Origin: Galdieria partita
Taxonomy: Eukaryota; Rhodophyta; Bangiophyceae; Galdieriales; Galdieriaceae
Direction of reading: 5' to 3'
Length of the DNA: 64,000 nucleotides
NCBI GenBank assembly: GCA_025991245.1
Contig: BQMJ01000016.1
Location: forward strand, 124,001 to 188,000
The notes beneath the pieces are model-generated. The model saw only the letters and a list, made by a program, of their open reading frames with translations. It was not told the DNA's origin and did no database searches. The position numbers and the translations under genes are program-made. Shown one piece after another: positions 11,873 to 23,498 of this stretch; within the stretch, counting starts at the first letter, position 1, and each line of letters begins with the position of its first letter.

Positions 11873-12179
11873 ATGATTTGTTTTACTTGTAGTGGTAGTT
11901 TTGGTAAAGTTTATTTACAGATACTGGGATGCTTGTGGAAACAGTTTTGAAACACTTTGTGTTTGAAATGATATGTATGTTGAAGTAAGCTTCTATCATG
12001 AAGCTTAGTATTCATAACAGTTTCAAGCATGTTATGCATCCGTTAACCATCAGGTTTGCCACAAGATAGAAAACGAACCAACCATGGATAAACACTTAGG
12101 AAGATTTTGTATCTTTTAATAACTGGAATAGTCGTTCATTTTGATTCTTTAGCTCTGCTATCTTGACTTGGAGAGCCAT

Positions 12180-12913
12180 TCATTTGGATTGGATCGATTC
12201 TATCGTTTTTGCATGTTCATTGATATTTGTCAGGTGATTGAAATCCATACTAGGAACAACTACTTTTGCCATTTCTGTAATCAACTCTGGTCCCATCTCA
12301 CGGACGCCTTGTGATCCAATGCGAAGAATAAAATTCAAAAACAAGAAACATGGATCTATCTGTTGTTGAGTTTGACTCAAAATAGTTGAAGAGCCTTCTT
12401 TGAGTTGATGGCTGGTAGGAGATGGTGAGATATCATTCAACTGTTTCCTTGTTACTAGAATCTGATTCATTCTGTCTTTCCTACTTTCACTACTGCAACT
12501 CCATGTGACATCTTTCTCATATGAATCAGTGTTACTGTCCGACACTTGTTCCAAATGTTGTTCAAACTCCTTTCCATCGGCTTTCCACTCGAGATTGATA
12601 CATTCTGGATGTAATTCCAATTGATGTCTAGTTCTTTTAGTTTTCGATATCTATTTTCATACTTGTAGCGTTCCTCATCTCCCAAAGAAATGACTCCTTG
12701 TGAATCCAAATCAAGTATTCCTTCCAAGTATTCCATAGTCCTAGTGATCCTTTGTATCTCTGGGTAAGGCCATCTAAGAATACCATGAGCTCTACAAGAA
12801 CTCTTTATTACTGTGAGACAAGTTCTTAGTTGTTTGGAAGCTTCCAACATCGGTTTGCCAAAAAATGGTCGCAACTTGCAAAGAGGAATAACGGTTTTAT
12901 TCTTCTTTGGCAT
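12180..12913 (-). CDS. Degenerate RWP-RK domain protein
   Basis: Model: exons 12913-12695 and 12650-12180, 229 residues. Exon 1 reads MLEASKQLRTCLTVIKSSCR then GILRWPYPEIQRI, aligning with the RWP-RK domain of NIN/NLP and MID-type regulators (EAA..L.VC.T.LKK.CR..GI.RWP.RKI). RWP is kept, but the following RK is replaced by PE. Exon 2 is Ser/Gln-rich and ends in a likely helix. The intron (44 nt, GTCATT donor) is the least secure in the window; it was chosen because it joins the two frames without a stop. After the stop at 12180 the same frame stays open to 12096 and encodes a coiled-coil-like tail. Confidence 0.62.
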
Positions 12914-13219
12914 TTTCAATCTTGCAACGGTTCGAAAGAATATACACCAAGAGACAAGAAGAAGGTTGCACAGAAAAGCAAGTTTGACACTGCTGCGTGA
13001 ACACGATAATTGGTTGCTTACAACAACACTTGTAAACAACTTCTGAGAGGAGGATATCGCGATTCATGGTAAGATCTGTGGCATAGTCAACTTGTTCCAT
13101 TGGCCAAGTTGTCCAAAGAAGAAACAAAGCCATTCAACGAGTTCTGTCTCGTAGACAAGACGCAGAAGGGCAATGGGAAGAAGAAGATGTGAAAAGCCCT
13201 TTGGATTTTCTTGGGTGAT

Positions 13220-14432
13220 ATGGTAAGATTTGGCATTTTGGGAACGGCAAATATTGCCAATAGAATAGCAGACGCCATAGAAAGTGCTGGACATGAAGTA
13301 TATGCAATCGCAAGTAGGAACTTGGAAAGGTGAGTTGTCTTTCATTAGTAAATCTACCAAAAACTGGATGTATGGTATAGAGCAAATCAGTGGGTTTCTA
13401 ATCGACCGTCCAAGAAGAAAACAATTATTTGCTATGGTTCTTATGACCAACTGATAGAAGACGACCAAGTACAAGCTGTATACATTCCTTTGCCTAGCAG
13501 CTTGGCAGATTCTTGGGCACAACGTAAGACTATTCTCAGTGTTGTTTGCGACAGAGAGTAGTAACTATCTCTAGTTGCTGCTGAAAAGGGAAAACATATA
13601 CTGGTGGATAAACCGTTCTCTTCAGCAGAAAATGTTCTGAAAATCGCACAAGTCTGTCGAAAGAATCATGTAGCCTTTTTGGATGGCACTCAGTTTGTTC
13701 ACGGTCCACGCTTGAAGGAAATGCAAAGAATGCTCCAAAGTGGTGTGATTGGAAGGTTACGCAAAGTGAACGCAGCTTTTACAGCTTGGATTGTGGATCC
13801 CGCGAACATAAGATACAATCCTACTCTCGAACCTGCTGGTTGTGTGGGAGACGTTGGTAAGTTTCAGTCTTTTTCTTAGTTGGAGCCAAGAATGTTGGTC
13901 TGTTCTTCTCTCAGGTTGGTATGTGGTTCGATTTATTCTTTCTTTTGTTGGATATGATCGTAAAGTTATTTCGGTGTATGCTGTTGGCAACGAAACGGAT
14001 AACGGAGCCATGGACGATTGCTGTGGAGTTGTGGAGTTTGAAGATAATATTACTGCCCACTTTGACTGTGGTTTTACAAGTGGCTATAGACAATGGGGTG
14101 AATGTTTAGGTACTTTGGGAGTGTTGAGAGTGGAACGCTTTCAAGGAGCTCCGGTACCTAGTTCAAGCGAACAGAAAGATCCCAATTTGCACTTTCAGTT
14201 TCGTCAAGTAGGACAAGAAAGAAGTGGTCATATTGAACGAGTAGAATCGGAAACCCAAGATATTTGGGTGTCCAGTGTAGGAAAGCCACAAAGTGTTTTA
14301 CTGATTGAGCAATTTATTACTTTGATCGAACAAGACAAGGAACGAGAGAAATGGATCACGGAAGCCTGGAAAACACAATGGCTAGTTGATGCTATTTATG
14401 AATCAGCGAAAACCAAACGAGTAGTTTGGTGA
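13220..14432 (+). CDS. Gfo/Idh/MocA-family NAD(P)-dependent oxidoreductase
   Basis: Four exons, 13220-13329, 13381-13523, 13575-13856 and 13915-14432, with introns of 51, 51 and 58 nt; 350 residues. The N-terminus RFGILGTANIANRI is a Rossmann fold, followed by AIASRNLERA, YIPLPSSL, and the family signature HILVDKPF with the catalytic-pair Lys (usually EKP, here DKP). The C-terminal alpha/beta domain has GAMDDCCGVVEFEDN. Members oxidise or reduce sugars, inositols or dihydrodiols; the closest eukaryotic relatives are dimeric dihydrodiol/D-xylose dehydrogenases, but the substrate cannot be read. It sits 306 bp head to head from the RWP-RK-like gene. Confidence 0.88.
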
Positions 14433-14503
14433 TCAACGAAAGCGATAATGATTCCACTTTATATCTTTATCATAGTCCATTGTGGTGCAAGAGAGAAATG
14501 TGT

Positions 14504-15165
14504 TTACTGAAATGCAAAACTGGATGTTGTGAATCTTGGTAAGGGTGAAAGTTGAAGTTTCTGAAAAGGTACACTATCAGGGTCAAAATAATAACCTTGT
14601 GTCTCTCCTGTTATTCGATTCATACAAATATAATAAAATCCAGCAATGGTCAATCCACAGTTGTGAGAGACGTTTACGAAATATCTTTCCTTCCAACGCA
14701 TAAATACAAATTCCAGTGGATGCAAAGCTACTTCTCTGGCTCTGTTTCTTTCAAACATTCTTTCAAAAGGTCTAAAAGCTGAGAACTTTGACCAGTGTCT
14801 CAAGTCATCATCCTCTGTTGCATCCCAACAGCCTGTGCGAAAACCATAATGTATATTATCTACAACTTGACCTTCCCAAAAGGTTATCACTGGATAATCA
14901 AACCTTGGAACATCTATGGCTTCCATACTTCCACAAATATAACCTTTCTCTGGTTCATAGTTTTGAATCTCCTACCAATAACATACTTTCAAATGGAACC
15001 TCCAAGGAATTATCATATGACGCCTACCACATTCACTGTCCAATAGTCCAAGTCCTTTATCAGTTTCCACGAGTTTTGAATACCTTGAAATCTTTGTCCT
15101 GCTTGTAATAACGAACAAAATATGGGTTTGGGTGAATAAATACTTCTCAAACTATTGGCAGGCAT
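14504..15165 (-). CDS. GID4: GID4/Vid24-type substrate receptor of the GID/CTLH ubiquitin ligase
   Basis: Two exons, 15165-15028 and 14971-14504, with a 56-nt intron; 201 residues. Conserved GID4 positions are present: SLLQAGQRFQG near the start, YICGSMEAIDVP, the block ATEDDDLRHWSKFSAF, FMRWKERYFV, and AGFYYICMNRITGETQGYYF. GID4 recognises N-terminal Pro degrons and in yeast targets gluconeogenic enzymes for degradation when glucose returns. It diverges from PMS2 with 73 bp between start codons. The protein is short at the N-terminus relative to yeast Vid24, as in most non-fungal homologues. Confidence 0.87.
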
Positions 15166-15238
15166 AAGGAGGAAAAGATATTTGTCAACACAAGAGAAAG
15201 GAAATCTGCCAAAAGGATTTCTCAAAAGTGAAAAAGGA

Positions 15239-17546
15239 ATGTCAAGCCATATTCAAAGTTTATCGAGAGCTTGTCAACATAAAATATCGTTGGCTCAAGC
15301 AGTGTTGGACACTACAGCAGCTTTAAAGGAACTCATTGAAAACGCACTTGATGCAGGTGCAACTCAAATAGACGTTTGTATAAAAGGTCCAAGTGCTTTG
15401 GATCTATTGCAAGTAATGGATAACGGTTGTGGAATAGATGAGAGAGACTTTCTATACGTCTGTAAACCCTCTTATACTTCAAAGTTACATACATTCGAGG
15501 AACTTGGTAGTGTGAGAACTTTAGGGTTTCGAGGAGAAGCTTTGGCCTCTTTATGTTTGCTTGGCAATGTAAAATTGATCACCAAAACAGCCGAGGCCAA
15601 AAGGGGTAGTTGTCTAAGCTTTGACCATACAGGTAACGTGACAAAAATAGAAACAGTTGCCAGAGAACGTGGAACAACAGTAGTGGTGACTGAGTTATTC
15701 GAAGCGTTTCCTGTTCGCAGAGAAAGTCAAAAGAAAGCAACAAAACGAGAAACTACCCGAATGGTTGATTGTATACAGCAATTTGCACTTGTTTCCACTG
15801 GCGTTCGATTTGCCTTGTCCATAGACGGAAAGCGAATTCTCAAGACTCAAGGACATGGAAGTTTGCTAGACAGTATTGCTCAGTTGTTTTCGAGTATGAC
15901 CGTTTCCTCATTGATTCCTATGGATACCCATCAGATACAAAGTTTCCACAATGCTCGTATAACGGGATTTGTATCCAAACCTGAAAAGGCTTGTGCTCGT
16001 TCAGCAACTGATCGTCAATATGTATTTTTTCGTAGTCGACCTATCGAAATGCGTAAACTTTGTAGTTTGGTGACCAGAATATATCAAAAGCAAGTTGGTC
16101 AAAATAGTTATCCGCTTTTATTTCTTTATATAGAATTGCAGGATGGAACATTCGATATCAACATCGCTACTGATAAACGTCAGCTGTTGATACATGATGC
16201 CGATCGATTCCTGGAAGCATGCACTAGTTATTTTTGTGAGTTGTGGAAAGTGAAAGATTATATTTCAATTCCGGAATGCTCTCAACAAAGAGGAATCCAG
16301 AATGATGACAAGTTGAACTTGGAACATCATGATACAGTGATAGAAGAGAATCATATGCAACACAAAGAGATCGACCGATTTCGTAAAATGTCCAATGACT
16401 CAACTACGAGTTGTAATTGTGATATAAATGAATATCAAACCAAATCCATGGAGGAGAATCATATGGATATTCAAAATAATCAAGTCTCAAAAGGAGGCCT
16501 TATGAGAACCCATGAACCCAACATTGTGGATGAGTCCTTCAGGAAACCTTTAGCTATGAAAAAGCAGTCTGGAAAGAGTATATTAGAATATGCAAAGAGA
16601 AAGCGCAGAGAGTCTGTCGATTCTTGCAACATAGACACATCTCACAACATTCCAAAGCGCTTATTATCATCAGAGGAAATATCACTATGTAAGACCCAAG
16701 TCGACAAAATGGATAATCATAATAATGGGAAGGAGCCTGAAGGAACTCAACCCATAGAGCACCAACAAATAGGAATCTCTTCTCATGTAGAAAAAACCAA
16801 CAACTGCCTATCGTTTCATCATACTCTTTATGCTTCTAAAGATCACAATCAAGAAACAAATGCCAGAGATGCAGAAATAGAATTGCGTCAAGTTTTGCAC
16901 AAGAACGATTTCCTTTCCATGCAAATGATTGGCCAATTCAATGAAGGTTTTATTATTGCCAAGTGGCATGAACATTTGTTCATCATCGATCAGCATGCTG
17001 CAGATGAAAGATATCATTACGAACATTTGCAAAAGAAACAAGGAGAACTACCTTGCCAACTACTGATCCAACCGCTGACAATGCCTCTTTCTGCTGAAGA
17101 AGAATGGCTATTGATCAATCATATGGATTGGATAGAGCCATGGGGTTTCCGCTTCTCAGTGGATACAGAGAAGATGCCAGGAAATAGAATATCGCTGCTA
17201 CAAGTGCCATTTCATGAAAAGACGACTTTTGGAATCGATGATGTACTGGAAATGATTCATCAGTTACGAAATGGAGAAGCGAGTAGCAAAGAGTGTAAGT
17301 ATCTTTTGAATAGAATCTTTTCTAGTATAATCTGATCATCATTGTTTATAAGACGTTCGATTTCCTAAATTGGAAGCTGCCTTTGCTTCTCAAGCTTGTC
17401 GCATGTCTATTATGATAGGAACTCCATTAGAAAGATTGCAGATGTCAAGACTGGTTAGCAAACTGGCATACTTGAAAGATCCGTGGCGTTGTCCTCATGG
17501 AAGACCCACCATACGACATTTGTTTACCATTTCAAACAATCGATGA
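15239..17546 (+). CDS. PMS2: PMS2-type MutL homologue (mismatch repair endonuclease subunit)
   Basis: Two exons, 15239-17294 and 17353-17546, with a 58-nt intron; 749 residues. The GHKL ATPase has KELIENALDAGAT, DNGCGID, and TLGFRGEALASL; FPVRRESQKK begins the linker side of the ATPase. After a variable middle comes the MutL C-terminal domain with the complete endonuclease metal motif DQHAADERYHYE (DQHA-X2-E-X4-E), QACRMSI and CPHGRPT, the zinc-binding positions of PMS2 rather than MLH1 or PMS1. It should nick DNA as MutL-alpha with MLH1. The start is the first ATG of the frame. Its last 23 bases overlap the end of REV3 on the other strand. Confidence 0.92.
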
Positions 17547-20500
17547 TATCTTGATATGCTTCATTCCATTGTTGACAACTATGACGTTGAAAGAATATTG
17601 GACAATGAAAATTTTGGCAATGCCATTCTTGAATAGTCTCACAACGACTGCAGTAATCACATACACTTTGCGCACGTTTCAATTTGCGTTGTAATCGACT
17701 CCAACGTTGAAACAAAATGAAATGAGACCACGATGGATGGCTTTTACATGAAGGACATAAAGGCCATTCTTTGGGATCGTATAGATTTTGTCCACATAGG
17801 CTACAAACATAATAATGATAATAATGATAAAGTCCTCCAACAGGATAACGAGTCTGTAACAAACTGCTACAAGGGTTTCTATCTTGTCCTACAACTATAT
17901 GTTTCCTTCTAGGCATCATTAACCATGACAATAATGTTGATGGTCTCTTCATTTGTTGATACCATTGATGGATGTCAACTCCAAGACAATCGAAGAAACG
18001 CTGCAAAGCGGGTATCATTTGTTTGGTGATATAATATGTTATATGTAATACAGCATGTCCATTCTCTTGTAACGATAAAAATTCCTCAGGAGAACATACG
18101 CAGTCTTGCAAAGTTCTGGGTTTCTCCATCCAGTAAGCTACAAGAAAAGGTATCCTTTCTCCATATAATGGAATAGCACGAGTATCATGAAAAGCTCTCC
18201 TAGAAGCTACAACGGCTGCTGGTGGAAGCATAGCATGAGAACTTGATTCCATCTGTGCACGATAACTACCCCAACGAACTTCCATATAAAAGATGAAATC
18301 CATCCAATGAACATTGCCTCGATGCATACGAGTCCATTTTCTTAACAAGTACTCTTTCACTTTGGATACTTTTCTAGTTTCAAACAATAATCGCAAACTT
18401 CTTTCCACCATCTTTTGTACTGCAGCACAAGAGTCTCTACGAATGGTTTCAATACCTTTAGCATCCAGTACAGGAATTTGTTGTTCCAACGATTCAAAAG
18501 CATAGCCCACATAACGCTTTTTCACCAATAAGATACATGGCTGATATACTTTTTCCAATACTAAGCGCATGGGATAAGGAAATTGACTAGAAATATGCTC
18601 ACTCATTTCCTTGCCGAGCTTCCACGCTTGTCTCCAATCCATTTCAGGAATACATACAAAAAGAGAATCCGTATCACCTTCAATGGCTTTGAATATTCAT
18701 TCAAGTTGTTTGTGCAAACTTACCATATACTACATGTGCCATGACTTGTTGCCAACCTCTTTCTATCTCCGTCATACTACGCTTCATAGCTTGTCTACCA
18801 TGTTGTACGATGGCATCTGCTAAGCCTGAACAAGGCATACGGCCAGAAAATGCTGCACTAGTATAACCATAAGTCACATTGGCAATCAATTTAAGTGCAA
18901 ATTGTTGGGCGTTTAAGATTTTCCATAGTCGATCTTTGTATTCTCCTTGATAGTGTTCAGTAATCCATTTCATGGAGGATTTGATCATCAATCGAGTAGA
19001 CAAGATTTCCTGCAATAGTCGCGGTAATATTCCTTTACGTATCTTATGGGTAACAAAGCACTCTCCATTGGGAGCCACATAATAGTCATTGCCATATCTT
19101 TCATACAATACTTGAACAGAATCTTTGCTATCATTTGTAACAGATGTAAGACGTGGAGGCTCATAAGACTCCAACACACCTAATCGACAAGAATCAAAGT
19201 CTCTCGTCTGCGAAAAATCACGAACATTACCAAACATGGTCGAAAAACACAAGTTGTGTGCAATAATGATGGAAGGATACAAACTTTGAAAATCCATCAC
19301 AATGACTGGATCTTGATAAAAATTTGTAAATGGCTCCATAACCAATGGCAGGCATTCCATAGCTGGTTGACTTAATAGCTGCTCTCTAGAAGCACTCAAA
19401 AGCAAATAACCATTAGAATGTGCCAATCTAGCCAGCATACTTTCAACACGAAACTGAGAACCACGTGTTATAACACTACGAAAGTCGATACCAAAGATAC
19501 GAGCCAATTCCGAGGTCTGTGAAATCCAATCTAAATCTTCCAAGAAATGAAAATTATCTGCAGCCTTTTGTAAGCCATATTCATATGCAATATGTAAATG
19601 TTGTGTATTCCGAAGAAATGATCCAAGTACCCAAGGTTCATAAGCAGGAATGCGTTTCTTCAATAGAGCCGCTGACACACCTTCGTAATCATAATAAGGC
19701 AGTTTGACTTGAACACGTAAAATATTCCAAATACTAAACACATATCTTCCCGTTATCTTTATATGACAGCCAAATCTCTCCATATAAGCATCTGCACGAC
19801 TCGCTTCTCGTGTAATACAATTGCTTCGATCAACGGTTTCTTCTTGTTCTTCTTCAAAAACTTCATCATTGTTATAGAAGTTTGGAGTTGTTTCCTTGCA
19901 ACGAGATATCCATCTTGTAAAATCCCAACCTAAACAATGTCCACGATCTATAAGATAACCCAAAGATGAACGATGAATATCATAACCAAATATCAAGTCA
20001 ATATCATAATGTCGTATCCAATAAGCAACTTTATAAAACAATTCTTCTTCATTAGAGACTATCTGAATAGAAATACTATCAGATATTTGATATAAATGCT
20101 GATTCGGAACAAGCTCTTCCGTCCAAAGAATCACATGAAAAATATTTTCATAAATGAGACCTAGATGGAGTTTTGCTCTTTCATCATGGATAACCATACA
20201 GACTATATGAACAGCATCTATGGTTGGATCAGGCAATTTGCCTTTTCGTGCACTCGTAATAACTTCTAGAGACATCAATGTCAAACCTTGACTCTGATGT
20301 GGTAAGAGTTCTTCATCTTGTTGGAAATTACTACTGATTGAAGATTCTCTTCTAGAACATGAATTCTTCCCGGTTTCAACAGCGAATCCTGGAGAAAAGA
20401 AAGAAGAATCACTATTATTCAAGCTTCTTCTGTGAAGATTTCTTGACTTTTCAGGAATTTGTGACTGTGACGATAATGTTATGCCGTCCATTTCATCATA

Positions 20501-22387
20501 TTTTGGAGAAGAAGGCCGAGCGACTTGCGATTCGAGTAGAGTATTCATATCTTCATCTTCACTGGACGACAACTCTTCCTTTTCTAACATAGATGTGATG
20601 TTCTTGGCATTCTCGTCGTCAACTTTGGAAGGATTTGCAACAAATCTCGTATTTAATCTTCCATAACTATCCATGTTAACTTGCGGAATATATTTATAAA
20701 ACTGTCTGCTCATCGAAGCTGCATTCAAATCTTCCACTGTAGGAGGAGCATTGCGTGGAGTGATCCAAATAGTATTATTGCCACTTCTCCTTTGGTTTGG
20801 AAGTGTGTGATTTTCTCTTTTTGCATCAGAACAAACTTGCATTGGTGTTATTCTAGAAGGAGATAAGGTACGACTCCTATCTAATTGACCATGTACAACT
20901 GAATCCATTTGATTGATCGATTGAGATGATTCAATAGAGACATTGTCCCATTCAGTACGATTATCATCATTTCTCAAAGCAATGAAGGAGCGTTCGTTAT
21001 TCCGGCTGGATAAAATAGAATGTCCTTTTGTTTGAGTCATTTCGTTCAAGTTGTTGTCCATACACTTGAAATCTTCCGATAATTCTTGGTTGATATCATT
21101 TTCCAATAATTGTGAACTCTGTAAAATGTCGTTCCATAAACATTCAGTACTATTGTCTTCTGTTTCAAAAAAATCAATCGTCCTATCTGAAATTCCATCT
21201 TGTACGAAATATCCTCGTTTTGTTCTCTCTTCGAAAGCACTAGACGGGTCAACAACTACTTTGGCCTTTGCAAAATTAGTACTTTCATTGTTCCATTCTG
21301 ATTCTTGATTCACATCACTTTTATCTGTTGTTATTCGGTTCGAATATTTCTTTTGTTCGTGTTCCAATCGTTGCAAAAAGACTTCTCTTAAATGAGTTTC
21401 GGAATAACTCAAATCAACCTTCCATTTATCCTTTGCGTCTCCTCCATCCAAAGAATAAGTTTCCATTCCTAAAAGACTTCTTCTTCTTCTATCTTCTTCC
21501 CAAAGGCCACGAAGACTAGGAACCAATCTATCTTCATCACTGGCATCCTTTAACGATGGAATATCCTTGCAGTCTTCAGGATTAAGGATGTCTGCTGCGT
21601 CCACATCCAACTCTAAATCACAATATGACTTTCGTTCAAGTGGAGATATACAATGCCAATAAGACAATTCTTCACAATGTTCTGATAAAAATAGTCTCTG
21701 GCTAATAGAAATATTCAAAAGACTTTCTTGAGTATCCCAATGATTCGTGACAGACATATTTCCTTCCACATAAGAAAGTCGTCTGAATGGAATTTCATTC
21801 TCTTTCCAAGGAAATTTATCAGTCAATGGTAGAGGAAGTCTGAACTGTGGATTCGCTACTCGAACAAAGTTCATTCCATAGAGATTGTAATCTATCATAA
21901 ACTGCGATAAATAAGATATATGCGACTCGTATGGTTGCAATGTAAATTCTCTGCTAGGAAAGCGAAAACACAACTCTGCCAACTTGCGAATATTTCCTGG
22001 TACACAAGTATATATCTTCAAGAAAAAGCAAGAATGAGTATGAAAGCCATAAAAAGGTATCCTCTCGATAATTTCAGTAGCAGCTATGAATTTGTGTGGA
22101 ACAGCAGAGTTATTACTTGAAGAACAGGATTGTTCTAAAAATTCGACAAGCTGCTTGGAAAATACTTGTGCCTCTTCAATGTTTCTAAAGTGTTTCGGTG
22201 GCAACTGTACATAGAAATAAGGCAAGACATTGTGAACGTGAAGACAGCATTTTTGTCCACTCAGCGTACTTCCAAAAATACGAATAACAGGTTGGCGCGT
22301 TATCTCTTTGCTATGAGAAGAAGACGCTCCCTGCTCCTCATAATAGTAGTCTATATATACAAGTCTTACTCTCAGCCACTCCTCCAT
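17524..22387 (-). CDS. REV3: DNA polymerase zeta catalytic subunit REV3
   Basis: Two exons, 22387-18724 and 18677-17524, with a 46-nt intron; 1605 residues, close to yeast Rev3. The N-terminal domain (VRLVYIDYYYE) is separated by a low-complexity Asn/Ser-rich middle from the B-family polymerase core. Seen there: DFQSLYPSIIIAHNLC (region II), KLIANVTYGYTSAAFSGRMP (region III) and YGDTDSLFV (region I). The intron splits the Gly codon of YGDTDS. The C-terminus has two Cys clusters (CSLCG..CPSCK and CDYCSRC..C..FHC), the zinc and Fe-S sites that bind accessory subunits. Role: translesion synthesis. Confidence 0.95.
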
Positions 22388-22518
22388 TATTCTTGAATAT
22401 ACAAGTCAAGTATATTAGAATTGAACTTCTGCTGTTTTTTTGTCTGTTAGCATATCAATTGCATTTACATTTCACCAAGTCTTCTTGTAGAAAAGTTTCT
22501 ACTTGAAGAGTCCCAAAA

Positions 22519-23331
22519 ATGACAAAATGGTTATCATTTAGTGTTGTTCCACTGACAAAGAACTTTCTTCTTAAGCATCCTTTTTTAAAAACTAGCACTA
22601 GTTATAGATGTACTACTAGAGTGAAGAAGCAACCTTTTTGTTTACAGTCGAATCCTTGGTTCTCCACTCTTAGCTTGGTACACTGTAACGATCTGAAGAG
22701 CACTAGTTCCTTGGTTGGATACGTGGTTGTTTTTTGTTCTACGTTTTATAAAGTACCTCAGATTGGTAGAATCATCTCGAAGAAAAGTACTAAAGGTATA
22801 AGCTTCACTATGTACGCTTTAGAGAGCATCGGTATTTATTTCTCTCTTTGTTATTGCATACGTGCAAGGTTTCCTTGGGAAACTTTTGCAGAGAGTTTTT
22901 GTATATTTCTTCAAAATGTGATTATAATGATATTCTTGTACAAATATACGGAAAGAAATGTTACAAGGAATCGCATATTTATTTATACTCTTATCCCTTT
23001 GCTGGTAGCTTTGTTACTTTGTATCAAGTTACCTTTGTATGGATTGCAGTTGTTACAGGTGTGTTCCAGTCCATTGATGAATGTGAGTAAGATACCCCAA
23101 ATACTTCAGAATGAACGTAATCAATCTACTGGAGAACTTTCTCCTATTACGTTGAGTTTCCAGTTGGCAGGGAATATAGCTCGAGTATTTACTACCGTCA
23201 TTCAGCTAAGAAATGGATGGTTTCTGATGGCCATTTGCATTTCTACTGTTTTGAATGCAATCATTGGCGTGCAGTATATGCGATATCGCTTTGGACATAA
23301 GTCGATGTACTTTCCTGATGATCATTCGTGA
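22519..23331 (+). CDS. MPDU1-like PQ-loop membrane protein
   Basis: Single exon, 270 residues. Two PQ-loop repeats are clear: FYKVPQIGRIISKKSTKGIS and SKIPQILQNERNQSTGELSP, each starting a three-helix bundle, the pattern of MPDU1/Lec35, needed for use of dolichol-linked mannose and glucose in the ER. Compared with human MPDU1 the N-terminus is extended by about 70 Ser/Thr/Lys-rich residues, which could be a targeting peptide. Plants and algae have plastid-predicted paralogues, so ER function is not certain. Confidence 0.8.
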   Translation: MTKWLSFSVVPLTKNFLLKHPFLKTSTSYRCTTRVKKQPFCLQSNPWFSTLSLVHCNDLKSTSSLVGYVVVFCSTFYKVPQIGRIISKKSTKGISFTMYALESIGIYFSLCYCIRARFPWETFAESFCIFLQNVIIMIFLYKYTERNVTRNRIFIYTLIPLLVALLLCIKLPLYGLQLLQVCSSPLMNVSKIPQILQNERNQSTGELSPITLSFQLAGNIARVFTTVIQLRNGWFLMAICISTVLNAIIGVQYMRYRFGHKSMYFPDDHS

Positions 23332-23498
23332 GAAGATTGTGATAGATGTCTGAGAAATTCAAAGAAAATGGACAAGTCTCTCTCAGTTGGAACAAGTGTG
23401 ATATCTTTTTGTCCATTGCATCATTTCATTTACTTGGTTTGAAAAATTGAGACTAGAATATATCCACACAATATTATTTCTATTCAAAAAGTTGAGTT

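Noticed and set aside
12813-13046. Plus-strand open frame over the RWP-RK promoter
   Set aside because: Lies antisense to the first exon and promoter region and has no continuation.
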